Of a stretch of 64,000 nucleotides of DNA, positions 1 to 10,036 are shown piece by piece. A program made the translations under genes and the position numbers. Below the pieces are notes generated by a model that saw nothing but the letters and a program-made list of their open reading frames with translations, searched no databases and was not told the origin of the DNA. How positions within the stretch are numbered: position 1 is the stretch's first letter; each line of letters starts with the position of its first letter. Origin of the DNA: Phlegmacium glaucopus (Eukaryota; Basidiomycota; Agaricomycetes; Agaricales; Cortinariaceae); assembly GCA_015039465.1 (NCBI GenBank), contig MU130542.1, positions 177,452 through 241,451 on the forward strand. Direction: 5' to 3'.

Positions 1-774
1 AAAGCACCTTCCTCAATGATGGTTCCCATATCCTGATCATCTCCTTCAACCACCACCTCCTGACCTTTCTTATCTCCCTCTCCACCTCCTCCTCCTCCTC
101 CTCCTCCTCCTCCCCCTCTACCTCCCCTTCCTTATCCCCATCCCCATCCTCATCACTACTATCACCCTCCTTGACAATAGTTTCAGATACACGTTGATGA
201 GTCAAAGGTTTAGCTGGAATGGAAAAGACAGCTGCTTTACCCTTTTGGATGGGTTTAGCGGGTGGAGCAATAGAAGCAGAACTCTCTTTGAGAGTCCGCT
301 CAGTCCTATATTATAGAATAAATTAATATATATTATAATATAAGAAGATAATTGAAATTCATACGGAGTCAAATGAACATGATCACCAGTATTTTTTCTG
401 GAAATAAAATTAGATGAATAGCATTAGTAAATGAAGAAGAAATACTTACATATTCTCTCCAGCTTTTCCTTCAGAGGCAGGTACTCTCTTCTTCAGTACA
501 GTTGGTCTATCAATATAATCAGATTAATCTGAGGGTTCATGAATTGGTTATTTTCGCACCTAATTCCCTTTCCTCTCTTCTTACTCTTGCCTTTCTCTTC
601 ACTCTCTTTTCCCTCTAAACCCTCTCCATCCCCTGTAGCAACTTTCTTCACAGGTGGTTCAGCAGTGGTATCTACAGAGGACTGGGCTCGTTTTCTGGTG
701 CTCCTGCGAGTCTTAGGGGGGGATTTTGGCATTGAGATAGCTGTGGTAGATGATACTGAAGGCTTGGGAGGCAT
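1..774 (-). CDS. Low-complexity charged protein, 5' part (3' end outside window)
   Basis: I do not recognise this gene. It starts at the ATG at 774, and the N-terminus (MPPKPSVSSTTAISMPKSPP) is rich in Ser, Pro and Lys. A basic stretch follows (KTRRSTRKRAQ; later KGKSKKRGKG) that could serve as a nuclear localisation signal. Frame and splice signals give at least three short introns: one ending near 510, one starting at a GTAAGT near 448, and one starting at a GTATGA near 362. The last exon in the window encodes an acidic run of Glu/Asp, about 100-170, over a GAG/GGA trinucleotide repeat. Biased composition with alternating acidic and basic blocks is seen in many nuclear proteins, but no domain is visible. 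The product is truncated by the window edge and the internal exon borders are tentative. Confidence 0.5.
83..115. repeat. CTC/GAG trinucleotide microsatellite
   Basis: An almost uninterrupted run of CTC triplets on the + strand, read as a poly-Glu tract in the minus-strand gene. Such a run is prone to length change by slippage. Confidence 0.8.
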
Positions 775-1240
775 TGTAAGTAAGTAGGTTGAGTTGGATA
801 TCTGTAGATGGTGGTAGATTGACGAAGAGATAACAGGAGCTGTTACTTCTTACATTATATAATTTTTTTCTCACGTTTTCAAACAACTACTAAGTCCAAC
901 CAAAAAGAAAAAAATAAAATGAAATTCACTAAGCACAATGCCTACACTTCTAGGTTCACTAGCTAACTAGCTAGACACTATACATGAAAATTGCATCAAA
1001 ATGGGTAGTCCTGCGTCAAAACCATTGGTCAGAGTAGCTAATCGCAGCTGTCCTAAAATGAGCGGTCGCCAGTTGAAATGCGCGTACTGATGTCGTTGAA
1101 ACGGGTGGTACATAGCCTCATCCTTAGGGTATAGATACTGTTTTGTCCAAATAGGTAGCCAGTTCTTCATTCTTATCGGCTGTCAATCAGTGGCATTCCA
1201 GCCTTGAAGCGCGCTGTTGTTGCTGTCAAATCGCCTCATC
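775..1240. other. Gene-free interval
   Basis: Region upstream of the minus-strand gene that starts at 774. It is AT-rich to about 960, with no open frame of gene quality and no recognised RNA. From about 1150 it grades into sequence resembling degenerate units of the adjoining 20-bp minisatellite. Confidence 0.5.
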
Positions 1241-1660
1241 CTTGGCTGAAAACGGCTAGTCTTCGCTGAAAACAGGTAGGTGTTGGCTCAAAACGGGTGG
1301 TGTTGGTTGAAGAAGGGCGGTACCAACTGAAAACGGGTGGTGTTGGATGGAAAGGGGGGGTGTTCCCTGAAAACAGCTGGCGTTGGCTGAAAACGGGCAG
1401 TCTTGGCTGAAAACGGGTGGTGTTGGTTGAAGAAGGGCGGTACCAACTGAAAACAGGTGGTGTTGGATGGAAATGGGGGGTGTTGACTGATAACGGGTGG
1501 TGTTGGCTGAAAACGGCTGGTGTTGGCTGAAAACGGGCGGTGTTGGCTGAAAATGGGTGGTGTTGGTTGAAGAAGGGCGGTACCGACTGAAAACGGGTGG
1601 TGTTGGATGGAAATGGGGGCGTTCGCTGAAAACGGCCGGCGTTGACTGAAAACGGATGGT
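1240..1660. repeat. 20-bp minisatellite (about 21 units) with higher-order structure
   Basis: Tandem 20-base units with consensus TGTTGGCTGAAAACGGGTGG and 10-30% divergence. A three-unit block containing GGTTGAAGAAGGGCGGTACC recurs at 1301, 1421 and 1561. The distances of 120 and 140 bases are exact multiples of the unit, so the array has grown by duplicating multi-unit blocks. The minus strand is open in two frames across the array and gives Pro/Ser/Phe-rich translations with a 20-residue period, the expected result of a 20-bp unit without stops. I do not regard those frames as genes. Confidence 0.85.
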
Positions 1661-1735
1661 GGGGGTAAAAATATATGACCTAGGGTATGTGGGGTGGTTA
1701 GCACTTGGAAATGGGTGAGAAAAGAGGTACGTACC

Positions 1736-1930
1736 TCTTTGACAACCACAGATGGTGATCTGTGGTCGTCGTTGCCGGCATTTTGATGTGGGGGGACGGT
1801 GACGTTGCCACGTTGCACGTCTGTCCTGTGGGGTATGTGTGGTAATTAGTGTATTGTATCGTAACATAACATATTTACGTACCTTTTGACAACTACGGAT
1901 GGCGCGCAGCACCATCCGTAGTCGTCGTTG
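1736..1930. repeat. Two related hairpin modules
   Basis: Two modules about 147 bases apart share flanks: TACGTACC, TTTGACAAC, then a hairpin, then GTCGTCGTTG. Module 1 has arms ACCACAGAT (1745-1753) and ATCTGTGGT (1758-1766). Module 2 has arms ACTACGGATGG (1892-1902) and CCATCCGTAGT (1912-1922). The flanks are alike while the arm sequences differ, yet both pair perfectly. The function is unknown. Confidence 0.6.
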
Positions 1931-2109
1931 TTCGTCGCAGCCTTGAGGTGAGGTGGTGGTGTGAGAGAAAACAGAGGTGAGCTCTGGTCGTCACTTACAG
2001 TCACATAATCACCCACCTTGAGTCACGTGATTACCTCGTGTCCCGAACAAAATACATGACTCATGTCATGAGCACATCACTGCCAAACAAGCCACACTTT
2101 GTAATGTTT

Positions 2110-2345
2110 ATTAATAGCTGCTGTCCAGCGGCTGTCCGGTGCTGTCCGCTGACTGTCCATTGGACTTCACTGGCCCATTTCCGGTGATTGTCCACCGGAA
2201 AGTCCATTGGTACTGTCTGGTGGACTAATTGTCCGACCGGACAAACACCGGAAATGGCATTGGACAGTCCCCGGAATAATATATCTATTTGTAACAACCA
2301 AAATTAGTATTTTCCGGACAGTGTCCGGTGACAGTCCGGCCGGAA
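2110..2345. repeat. Cluster of TGTCC/GGACA short repeats
   Basis: At least ten copies of TGTCC or its complement GGACA lie in about 235 bases, many extended to CTGTCCGG, and mixed with TTTCCGG/CCGGAAA. Copies occur in both orientations. The cluster lies about 350 bases upstream of the DUF6589 reading frame. Such iterated sites are typical of protein-binding arrays near transposon ends, but that role is inferred here. Confidence 0.55.
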
Positions 2346-2659
2346 AATGTGGGGGAGTGTAAAGACCTCGATGTTTGGATAAAACAGGAAATCCTCATGT
2401 GAGCATGCCTAGCGCGTGACGCATTTGATTAATCTAATCAAGACTCATGACCTCCTGCTCTGAAACCGACGAAAACACCCCCTTGTGAGCACCTCGTACC
2501 CCGGCAGGCTCATCACACAATGCTAGCAATGGCTCTTTCCATTTTTTCAACACTTTCAGCTCCCCTGTTTCCTCCTTTCAATCACCTTTGGCACGCATGC
2601 CCACTTCTAATTCATTGAGTTTCATTGACAGATTTACACCTGTACAGAAGAAAAGGAAA

Positions 2660-5600
2660 GTAACCTGACAATTCACAGCAGAGGAAATTCTAAATTTGGG
2701 CAATATCCACAAGGATCGGGATCAAGCTGAGGAAGAGAGGCAAAAAGAGGAGGAAAGGAAGCAGTTGGAAGAGGAGGAGGTTGGGCAGCAGAAGGTAGAA
2801 GAAGAACGTCTAAATGATGTCCTCAAATTTGTCGAGAGGGTGGGCTATCCCACCCTACACAGTTTTATCATTACCCTCATCACCACAAGGGATCTGGTTT
2901 GGTCTTCGCAAGTCTCGCGCATGCTCATCCAACATGGCCAATTGATAGTTTGCACAAACGTCAACCAGAGGTGGCTAACGACTGGGCCATATCTGCCATT
3001 CAACAACTCATTGCTGTGGAAGCAGAACGCCTTGCCCAACGGTTTAAACCTGAACAGAAAATGTTGGTCTCTGAAATCCTGAAGAACTTTTCCATGGCCA
3101 AATTTCTCTTGTAAGCAGAGATTCTTGCACCATCCACCTGCCAGGTACTATGTCAGATTGGGTTCTCTGGATCTTCAAGTGTTGAGAGGAGCAAGAAACA
3201 GGAGCTAGTATGTACATTATTTACTTTCTTCTACTGTCTGTACTGACTCTCATAGATTCTTGCAACCACTCTCTGTATGCTTGCCAAGTCTCGGAACGAG
3301 CACGCCATGGAATTTCAGACATCCATGGGGATGTACTTTCTGGCATGTGGGACATCTTGTTCCATGTTCGACATCCTCAATCACGCTGGCATCACACTGT
3401 CATACTCACAAGCAATCAGCAAACTCAAGCAACTCAGTGAAGAACAACTCACATGGACGAGGAATATTGCCAAGACCCAGGCTTTTATGCTCATCTGGGA
3501 CAATTTGAACATTGCATTCAAAGTTAGTGAACAGTGGCACAACTTGAAGGACCACTTCAACAATGGAACCACAGCCACCCTCGTTCCACTTTATGGTGTC
3601 GAACGTGGCAAGCTTCCTTTCAAGCCAAGGTGTACCAACCACCAGCCTATCCTCAAATTCGGTCCAGAGGATCTCCTTCCCAGTCGAGAGGAAGCTCAAC
3701 AAGTTCAGGCAGGCCAATTGTGGCACATCAAGGACATCTTGTTTGATGTGTTTCCGACCCTCCACAAACGGCTTGCATCTTCCATTTCACCTCCACTGTC
3801 CATCCTCCAAATTCCAGTCCATAAAACTAAACAATACCCACTGCCTGCTATGCATATTGATGAGTCAAGCCTGGAAGGAACCTTGGGTGTAATGGATACC
3901 ATCTTTCGGAGCACATTGGAGCTAACAGAGGATGACATCAAAACACATGGCCTAGTTCTTTGTGCAGGAGACCAACTCAGCCTATCCTTGCTTGATAAGG
4001 TGCATGTTTTCTATTGAACGCATATCTACATAAGATAGGTAAAGTCAAATCAAAGCAATGCGGAAGCTGTTGGAGGGTTCGTCATGTTGACGTGTCAGAG
4101 ACGGTTATTCACTATCTCTTTGAATGCCCCTCCTTCAACTACAAGAGGCACAACCTTGATCACAAGCTAGGAAGACACTCAAAGAATCTTAGGGTTATCC
4201 TCTCAAAAAAGGAGCATATCAAGGAATTGATTCGCTTCATAGGTTGAATGGGCAGACTGAAAACACCAGGTGATGTTCCTCAGCCAGCGAATTCCCTGTA
4301 GTTTTCCACATAACAGATAACACTTTATTACAGACAAATCAGAAGGCAGCGACGACAATCAGAAATCCTCAGCACCTCCGGGCAATTCTCTAAAAAACAC
4401 AAATTCTAAGATCAAGGGTCGCGTTACCCACCACAGAACAGCAACAATATCAACAAGGGATCACAAGCTACTACCCCAACACATTAACCATGTCTCCATA
4501 AACAGTGTTTCTGTGCCGGGCTAAGCTGGGGATGGGATCGCTATAGGTGTACCCCTCTTAGTGCAACGGGGGATGGAGGGGAAGGGAAAAGGGCATTAGG
4601 GGCCCTGGTAGATTAGTTCAAACAAGCCTGTAAAGTCTGCTTGGGGCCATGCCCTCTAGACCTAAATTGATATCAAAAAACAAAAAAAAAGGTGTGTGTC
4701 TTTGTTAACTTACTTTCAGTTAGTATGTATACTCAACCATCTTCTAGATCTCAGCTATTCAACATGACGATAGTGACTTTATGTACAATGTAGGACTTTA
4801 TACAGAAGGCCAGGATGGTCTGCTTCATGTCAAGTTTGCGCAAACTCAGATGGTCGCAAATGAGTTCTGGGGCAAACCAAATTCAAAATCGCCATGGTCC
4901 CTTTGGAAAGTCAACACTTTACTTGGACGGAAAGCTATCACCACTGGTTGGAAAGCAAAATCACTTCCACCCTTTTGTCCAGTGTACAAACTCATGCTCA
5001 ATCTCGCATTGCCTGCCAACATCCTGGATGGATTTCGCATATACTCATACAAGGAGAAACTTGAGGACTGGGTGGATGGTATTTAGACTATTGAGGAAAT
5101 AGAGGAGGTTGCAGAAAAGGTTTTGAACCAGCTCTGCTCTGGCTGCCAAGTGGCCCAATTGCAATGTGAGCGGCCATCCAAACGAGATGTACCTCTTGAG
5201 AATATTTGCTTGTTCAACCATGATTCACTACACCTTCAGCAGCTAAAGTTTGCAATAAAAAGAGGTGATGTTGGTACAGTTCTGGATGTTATTACCCATT
5301 CCATGTTGGCATTTCGTGGTACAGGCAAGACACCCAAATATGCAGATGCGCTTTTTAGCATGGTTGTTCGCCTGAAGAGGATGGACCCCAAAGTACAGTG
5401 TGTCATCCTCGCTGGCCTTTGTTGATATAATATTCACTAATTATTGACTGAAGAAATGCATGGCTGACAAACTGGCTTGCAAATATTTCCAACCGCAAAA
5501 ATGCATTTAAAGAAATGGATCTCCTTCAAGAGCATCAAAACTTTTGGGATAAGGTATCTTTTCGTCACTTGATATTTTGTTTCAAAGCTAACACACCTCA

Positions 5601-6148
5601 TGTAGATTGTCTATAATGTGAAGGGCTCTAACTGTACCTTGGCATGGTTGTCCATGGTATCAGTCTGCATTTTCGTGCTGCGCAATGTGATTTGAAAAAT
5701 GCAGCAGGAATTCCAGACACTGTTCAATAGTTCTTCTCATACCAGCCCTTCGACTGAAAACGACATCAAAACTCTCTGTGACTACCTTGAAGCACAGGGT
5801 CTTCAGACATATGACCCAGAACGTGAGAACAACACCAGTGCAACAGAGGCCCGAGATCTTATCCAAGTTGGATCGCAATATGCCAACACTCCATCTGCCT
5901 TCCGAAACTTCAGGTACAACAAGTTCAACATCAAGAACTATGGGTTGCTGGAAGGCACATTGATGGAAGTTGATCCTGACGTGGATGATCTGGATGATCT
6001 GGATGATGACTGTGGGTTAGACGGTAACAAGGGTGTTGATTTTGAGGACCTTTTGCTTGACAAAGATGAGTTTCCTTTGGGTTCTGATATTGGAGACTAT
6101 ATTGCCACAGTCCATGAAGTTATTGATGAACTTGCTCAAAATGAATAA
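2660..6148 (+). pseudogene. DUF6589-family protein gene, decayed and split by a LINE
   Basis: The pieces align in order with the DUF6589 family of basidiomycetes (function unknown, often multicopy). They are an N-terminal Glu-rich coiled-coil-like segment (2696-2820), WAISAIQQL with FKPEQKMLVS (2970-3070), the long block with MYFLACGTS and DNLNIAFKV (3277-3993), FWGKPNSKSPWSLWKVNTLL (4864-4923), the block with MLAFRGTGKTPKYADALF (5300-5358), and the C-terminal block with SSSHTSPSTENDIKTLCDYL through DELAQNE (5729-6148). Introns are plausible near 3208-3255, before ISAIQHDDSDF (about 4750) and near 5553-5605. Damage is clear. There is a frame change near 2900, stops at about 3112, 5084 and 5692, and a LINE insertion in an intron at about 4011-4690. 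It ends 7 bases from the 3' end of the opposing helicase pseudogene. Confidence 0.8.
4011..4690 (+). mobile_element. 5'-truncated non-LTR (LINE) retrotransposon
   Basis: The first about 240 bases encode the C-terminal tail of a LINE polyprotein: NAYLHKIGKVKSKQCGSC, then HYLFECPSFNYKRHNLD, then KKEHIKELIRFIG. This is the Cys/His motif seen after the RT in fungal LINEs. A 3' untranslated region follows and ends in an A-rich tail (4673-4690). The flanking 14-mers at 3997-4010 and 4689-4702 both begin AAGGTG and differ at three positions, all transitions, which fits an old target-site duplication. Everything upstream of the C-terminus is missing, as in typical 5' truncation during target-primed reverse transcription. 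Confidence 0.8.
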
Positions 6149-6155
6149 TGTATGT

Positions 6156-8600
6156 CTATTGAAAATCTTTTTCGGTCATAATTACAAAATATTTCATAGT
6201 ATTGGCACTGTACTGTGCCCATTCCTCTGCCTCTTCCAATCCTTCCATTGTTTTATATATCCTTTCAAGCTCTGTCATAAGCATATCTCCCCATATTGTT
6301 GGCATGTTAGCTGATTGATCATACCCCAGTGCCCATCGCACATGCTGCCGTACTTGTAAGTAATTCTCCAGACACTCACCACATGTTGCTAACCTCTTAA
6401 TCACATCATCAGCTATAATAGTTGCTCCCAATAGGCCTGTTAAATTTCCATAGAATGCATCTAAAAGGGTGTCATCTCACCAGTTCTTGAGTTTCTTGCG
6501 AATATAGCCTTGTCCTTCCTTGGATATACCCTTCTTTTTGCCATGTTTAAGGCCTGGAACTATGGGTTTAACAGTTACCTCCTCGACAGGAAACAATCAA
6601 GGCTCACAGTTGTCACAACACCGTGTACCTGTTGTTGGCTGGTATGACGTGTTGTCAGGGTATTTCAATTGCACTGTTTTTGTGATTAATCAATTAATAC
6701 TTGATAGCAAAACACAATTAGTTACACTTCTTGTCATTCTCAAAAAAGCATCCCAGACCTTCCATCAACAACCTTCTGTGGTCACATATTCCGATAGTGC
6801 TTGAGCTTCTCGACCATTAGTATCTCTGCCAAATTTCTTTGTTCGCTTAACTTTTGCTACAGATTCATCATCTGTGGAATCTGAATCCCCAGGAACACGA
6901 ATCCCTTCTTCATTCAGGGCTTCAACAACTGTTTTGGTGAGCTCCACTTCTTCAGGTTCCCGATTAAGTGCCTCAGCTTCAATGACTGTCTCGCTCACAC
7001 CATTGTTGACTTCTTCATTTGAGATGCCATCTTTCAGAACACTCTTCGGCACATGGAGGATGGCCTCTCTGAGAGTGTTGAGATCGCAACCTGCTTTCCC
7101 AGCCCGCTGTACGAAGGCACAAAATGTTGGTGGAAGTCCCCACAATATAACACAGGCAATGTTTTGAAGGTCACAACCCTAACACAAAGATAAAGTGGGG
7201 TTTATATCATTGGAAAGATTATATTAACTCACCATTCCCAGTGCTCCAGTGCAAAACAAAAGATGTACCCTACCTGCACACAGTAATTCTTCAAGCTCTC
7301 ACTTCCTTTTATCACCAACTAATGCATGGTAAAATGCAACACAGTCTGTAGGAAGGCCCTGCTCCTCTGCCCAGTCTTTGGCACGATCAGCAGCATCCTC
7401 TGTAGTTGACCTCTGGTTACAATATACAAGTGTTACAGGGACCTGATTGGGTTCCTTGGCCTCGGGTGGGATCAAGAACCGTAAGTCTCCTTTGGCTTCC
7501 TCAGAATGGTTCATTACCCATACAGAAAGGGCCACATTGGGATGAGAGTTGGTAAGTTGTATCATTTTGACACCTTTGGCAAGCCTCAATTTGCAACATA
7601 TGTCGTCAAGGACATGCTCAGGTAGTGTTGCAGATGCAATAAGGAGTAGAACATTTCTGGGAAAGCGCCCTTGCAAAACTCCAAGTGCAGCATAGTCTGG
7701 CTGGAAGCTACCACCCCAGACATTAATGCAGTGTGCCTTGTCAATGTTGACAACACAGAGACTATTCATGAAGGAGTCCTTTGAGAGGACAGCCTTTTGG
7801 AATTCCACAGAAGTGGCAATCTCTGGTGAGACAATCACTTGTCGAAACTTGCTGTCAATGATGTCCTATTTCTGTATTCAGGGAAACTCCTGTGACCCCG
7901 TGAGGCCACAAAACAACTCACCGCATAAAGCTTGTCAGATCCTGCAAGGGATAAAGTTTCCTTGCAGACAGCTGCTGTTGTGAATGCAGCACTGTTGGCC
8001 TTCATGATTTTTAGGTATTTAGAAAATAACTTAGGAAATAATTCTTAATAAATTAGTGGCTTCACCTGGTCTATCATGAGGGCTGTGAGAGGTGAGATAG
8101 TCAATGATATATCCTTCTCATTCAGAAGCAGAGGAAGTGAGAAGCATAGGGTCTTCCCACTCAGTGTCAAGGACAACATCTTTACCACACAATATGGCCA
8201 TGGCTGCCTCCATTTGCCATCAGAAAGGCCACTTCCCCAACCTCTCATATGCTTTCTCAGATATAAGGCCAACATCAAGCTCTTCGGCTGTGTACTGCTT
8301 GACTTTAGATTGGATAGGCATAGCAAGGGTGATAGTTTTTTTGGAAATGCTCCATACAAAACATGTCTCAGTTGCAATGAGGTCACCCCAGAACATAATG
8401 TGAATTGAGTCAAATTACAAGTACAACTTCTTGGGCATACTTGGTCCTCCAAATCTTTGATTTTAATAGTCTATGCTCAAGGATCCATACAAACGTGTCC
8501 AGGATGCATGTGCTAATTATATTCTGATGCGCAGGATGGCCTCCTTTTTGGGATCTCGGAGTTTGAAAAAAGTTCATGTGTTGCATTACAATCAAGTCAT
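6156..8600 (-). pseudogene. RecQ-like DEAH-box helicase pseudogene
   Basis: Fragments in helicase order on the minus strand. SGKTLCFSLPLLL with ISPLTALMIDQ (motifs I/Ia) lies near 8050-8170. IVSPEIATS, NIDKAHCINVWGG (motif II) and IASATLP (motif III) lie in 7600-7838. VTLVYCNQRSTTEDAAD is at about 7390-7445, VQRAGKAGCD (motif VI) at about 7085-7115, and a basidiomycete RecQ-type tail ending MTEKDFQ at 6156. The family unwinds DNA using ATP. This copy cannot: the Walker A region carries a frame break next to SGKT, the DEAH box reads DKAH, motif VI has lost arginines (expected QRAGRAGR), and several stops interrupt 6431-6765. The 5' end is unclear; exon-like sequence may extend to about 8600. 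Confidence 0.75.
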
Positions 8601-9226
8601 CCCAGCCATTATGGTAGGTAAGCTAATCCCAAATCAGTATCCATCCATATCGGCTGGTATTGAGCCTATCTTTACACTGGGGCTGCTAATTAAAAATATG
8701 GACTTGTAGATCGATTGGAATGTAAATTATAATCAAAATACATCTGCTAATCATGTTCATAGCTGTTGTAGTTGAAGAGCTGCAGTCCAATCTCTCTGGA
8801 GGCTCACATTTGGCAGGCAATTGAGACTCATTTTGCATTTTTGGGTTAAATAACACATTTATCCAGTAATTAATATCCAAGGGATATCCAACCACTTCTT
8901 ATTCTTAAATACAACACAATATTTTATACATATTGGAGGTGTGGAGAGTACAAATGCGATGTCTCAAGAAATCAGCGATGTCACACTGTGACGCTTAGTG
9001 TGACCTGTCGTCACATGTACCGGCACCACCAGTATTAGTAAGGATAAGCGTGACATTCAACATCCATGTGACGCCATTGTCATAACTTGTGCCACAACCT
9101 CTGGATCAAAACACAAATCGATAACCATCTCGACCTTGTTGGGTGATCTTGTTTCTCAGGTGGGTGGCTCAATGTGTTCAGTATTGCATGGATCGATGGA
9201 TCTCACCTCATCGTCAGACTCTAATC
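8601..9226. other. Gene-free interval with GTGAC/GTCAC cluster
   Basis: No supported gene. Between about 8970 and 9085 the pentamer GTGAC or GTCAC occurs at least six times in both orientations, just upstream of the nuclease-like gene. A similar, sparser GTCAC cluster lies at about 1985-2050, at the other side of the DUF6589/RecQ locus. Confidence 0.4.
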
Positions 9227-10036
9227 ATGGCCAATGCTATTCGGTCTGCCAAGTCAGGTAGCGACTGGAACAGTGGAGATCTCCTCGCATACAACATCAC
9301 CATCTCACCCGTCCCCCCGAACGAATTCTTCCGCTATGGTGCAGACCCGTCACTAGACCACCTTGACCCTGCCATCCTCAATTCCTCTCCTGACTCAGAC
9401 GACCCCAACTTCTCCGATGCTGTTGCTGATTACCTGGGATATCTCGATCTCGCTACGAAGGCCACCCAAGAGACTGCTATTGACAACTTTGCCGCGGAGA
9501 CTCTGAAGCTGCTGGGGTTCAACGAGCGCAAAACCACCATTATGACGCGCTATATCATTCCTCTCACCATCTGCGGCGATGGCAATTGGGTCGCACAGAC
9601 GGACGTGTGCCTTCTGTATCGCCCCAGTCTGGTCTTACTTGTACTCGTTGAGGACAAGACGATTTTCAACAGGACTAACCCTGAAGCGCAGGTTGTGGCA
9701 GAAGCGATAGCGGCCTTTCAGTCCAACAACGCAAAGCGAGGAGCGAGCGACCTCCCTCCCCTAAACGCCATGACTATCCCTTGTATTACCATGACCGGTA
9801 CCCGCCCCACCTTCTATCTTGTCCCTGTCACTCAGGAGCTGAACGACGCTATCATCCTTGGCCAATACCCTGCGACTCGAACTCAAGTCCTCAAGTGCGT
9901 TACGACAAGAGTACACGCCCGGACCACCAGCGAAGGAATGGAGAATATCGAATATAGAAAAATCGCTTTCAAGCGGTTGCTCGCCTTTAAGATGCTGGCG
10001 AAAAGCCATTGGGAACAACTTTTAAACGGTTTCTAG
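9227..10036 (+). CDS. PD-(D/E)XK-like basidiomycete protein, copy 1
   Basis: Single-exon gene of 269 residues. I chose the ATG at 9227 because it matches the start of the paralogue at 47437 (both have SGSDW near residue 10); an in-frame GTG at 9143 is upstream. The centre has a hydrophobic strand with Asp (TDVCLLYRP) followed by LLVLVEDKT and then PEAQVVAEAIAAFQ. This order (Asp, E-x-K, then a Gln-bearing helix) resembles the PD-(D/E)XK nuclease fold. C-terminal motifs shared with the paralogue are IPCITMTGTRPTFYLVPV, GQYP, VLKCV and AKSHW. The family is common and multicopy in Agaricomycetes but has no known function to me, so nuclease activity is inference. No signal peptide or TM segment is seen. 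Confidence 0.75.
   Translation: MANAIRSAKSGSDWNSGDLLAYNITISPVPPNEFFRYGADPSLDHLDPAILNSSPDSDDPNFSDAVADYLGYLDLATKATQETAIDNFAAETLKLLGFNERKTTIMTRYIIPLTICGDGNWVAQTDVCLLYRPSLVLLVLVEDKTIFNRTNPEAQVVAEAIAAFQSNNAKRGASDLPPLNAMTIPCITMTGTRPTFYLVPVTQELNDAIILGQYPATRTQVLKCVTTRVHARTTSEGMENIEYRKIAFKRLLAFKMLAKSHWEQLLNGF

Noticed and set aside
1256..1915. 219- and 176-codon minus-strand frames over the minisatellite
   Set aside because: They translate the 20-bp tandem repeat in two frames with a 20-residue period; there is no start context, domain or splice support.
3277..4017. An intact 246-aa gene
   Set aside because: It is one exon of the decayed DUF6589 gene, and its last residues run into intron and LINE sequence.
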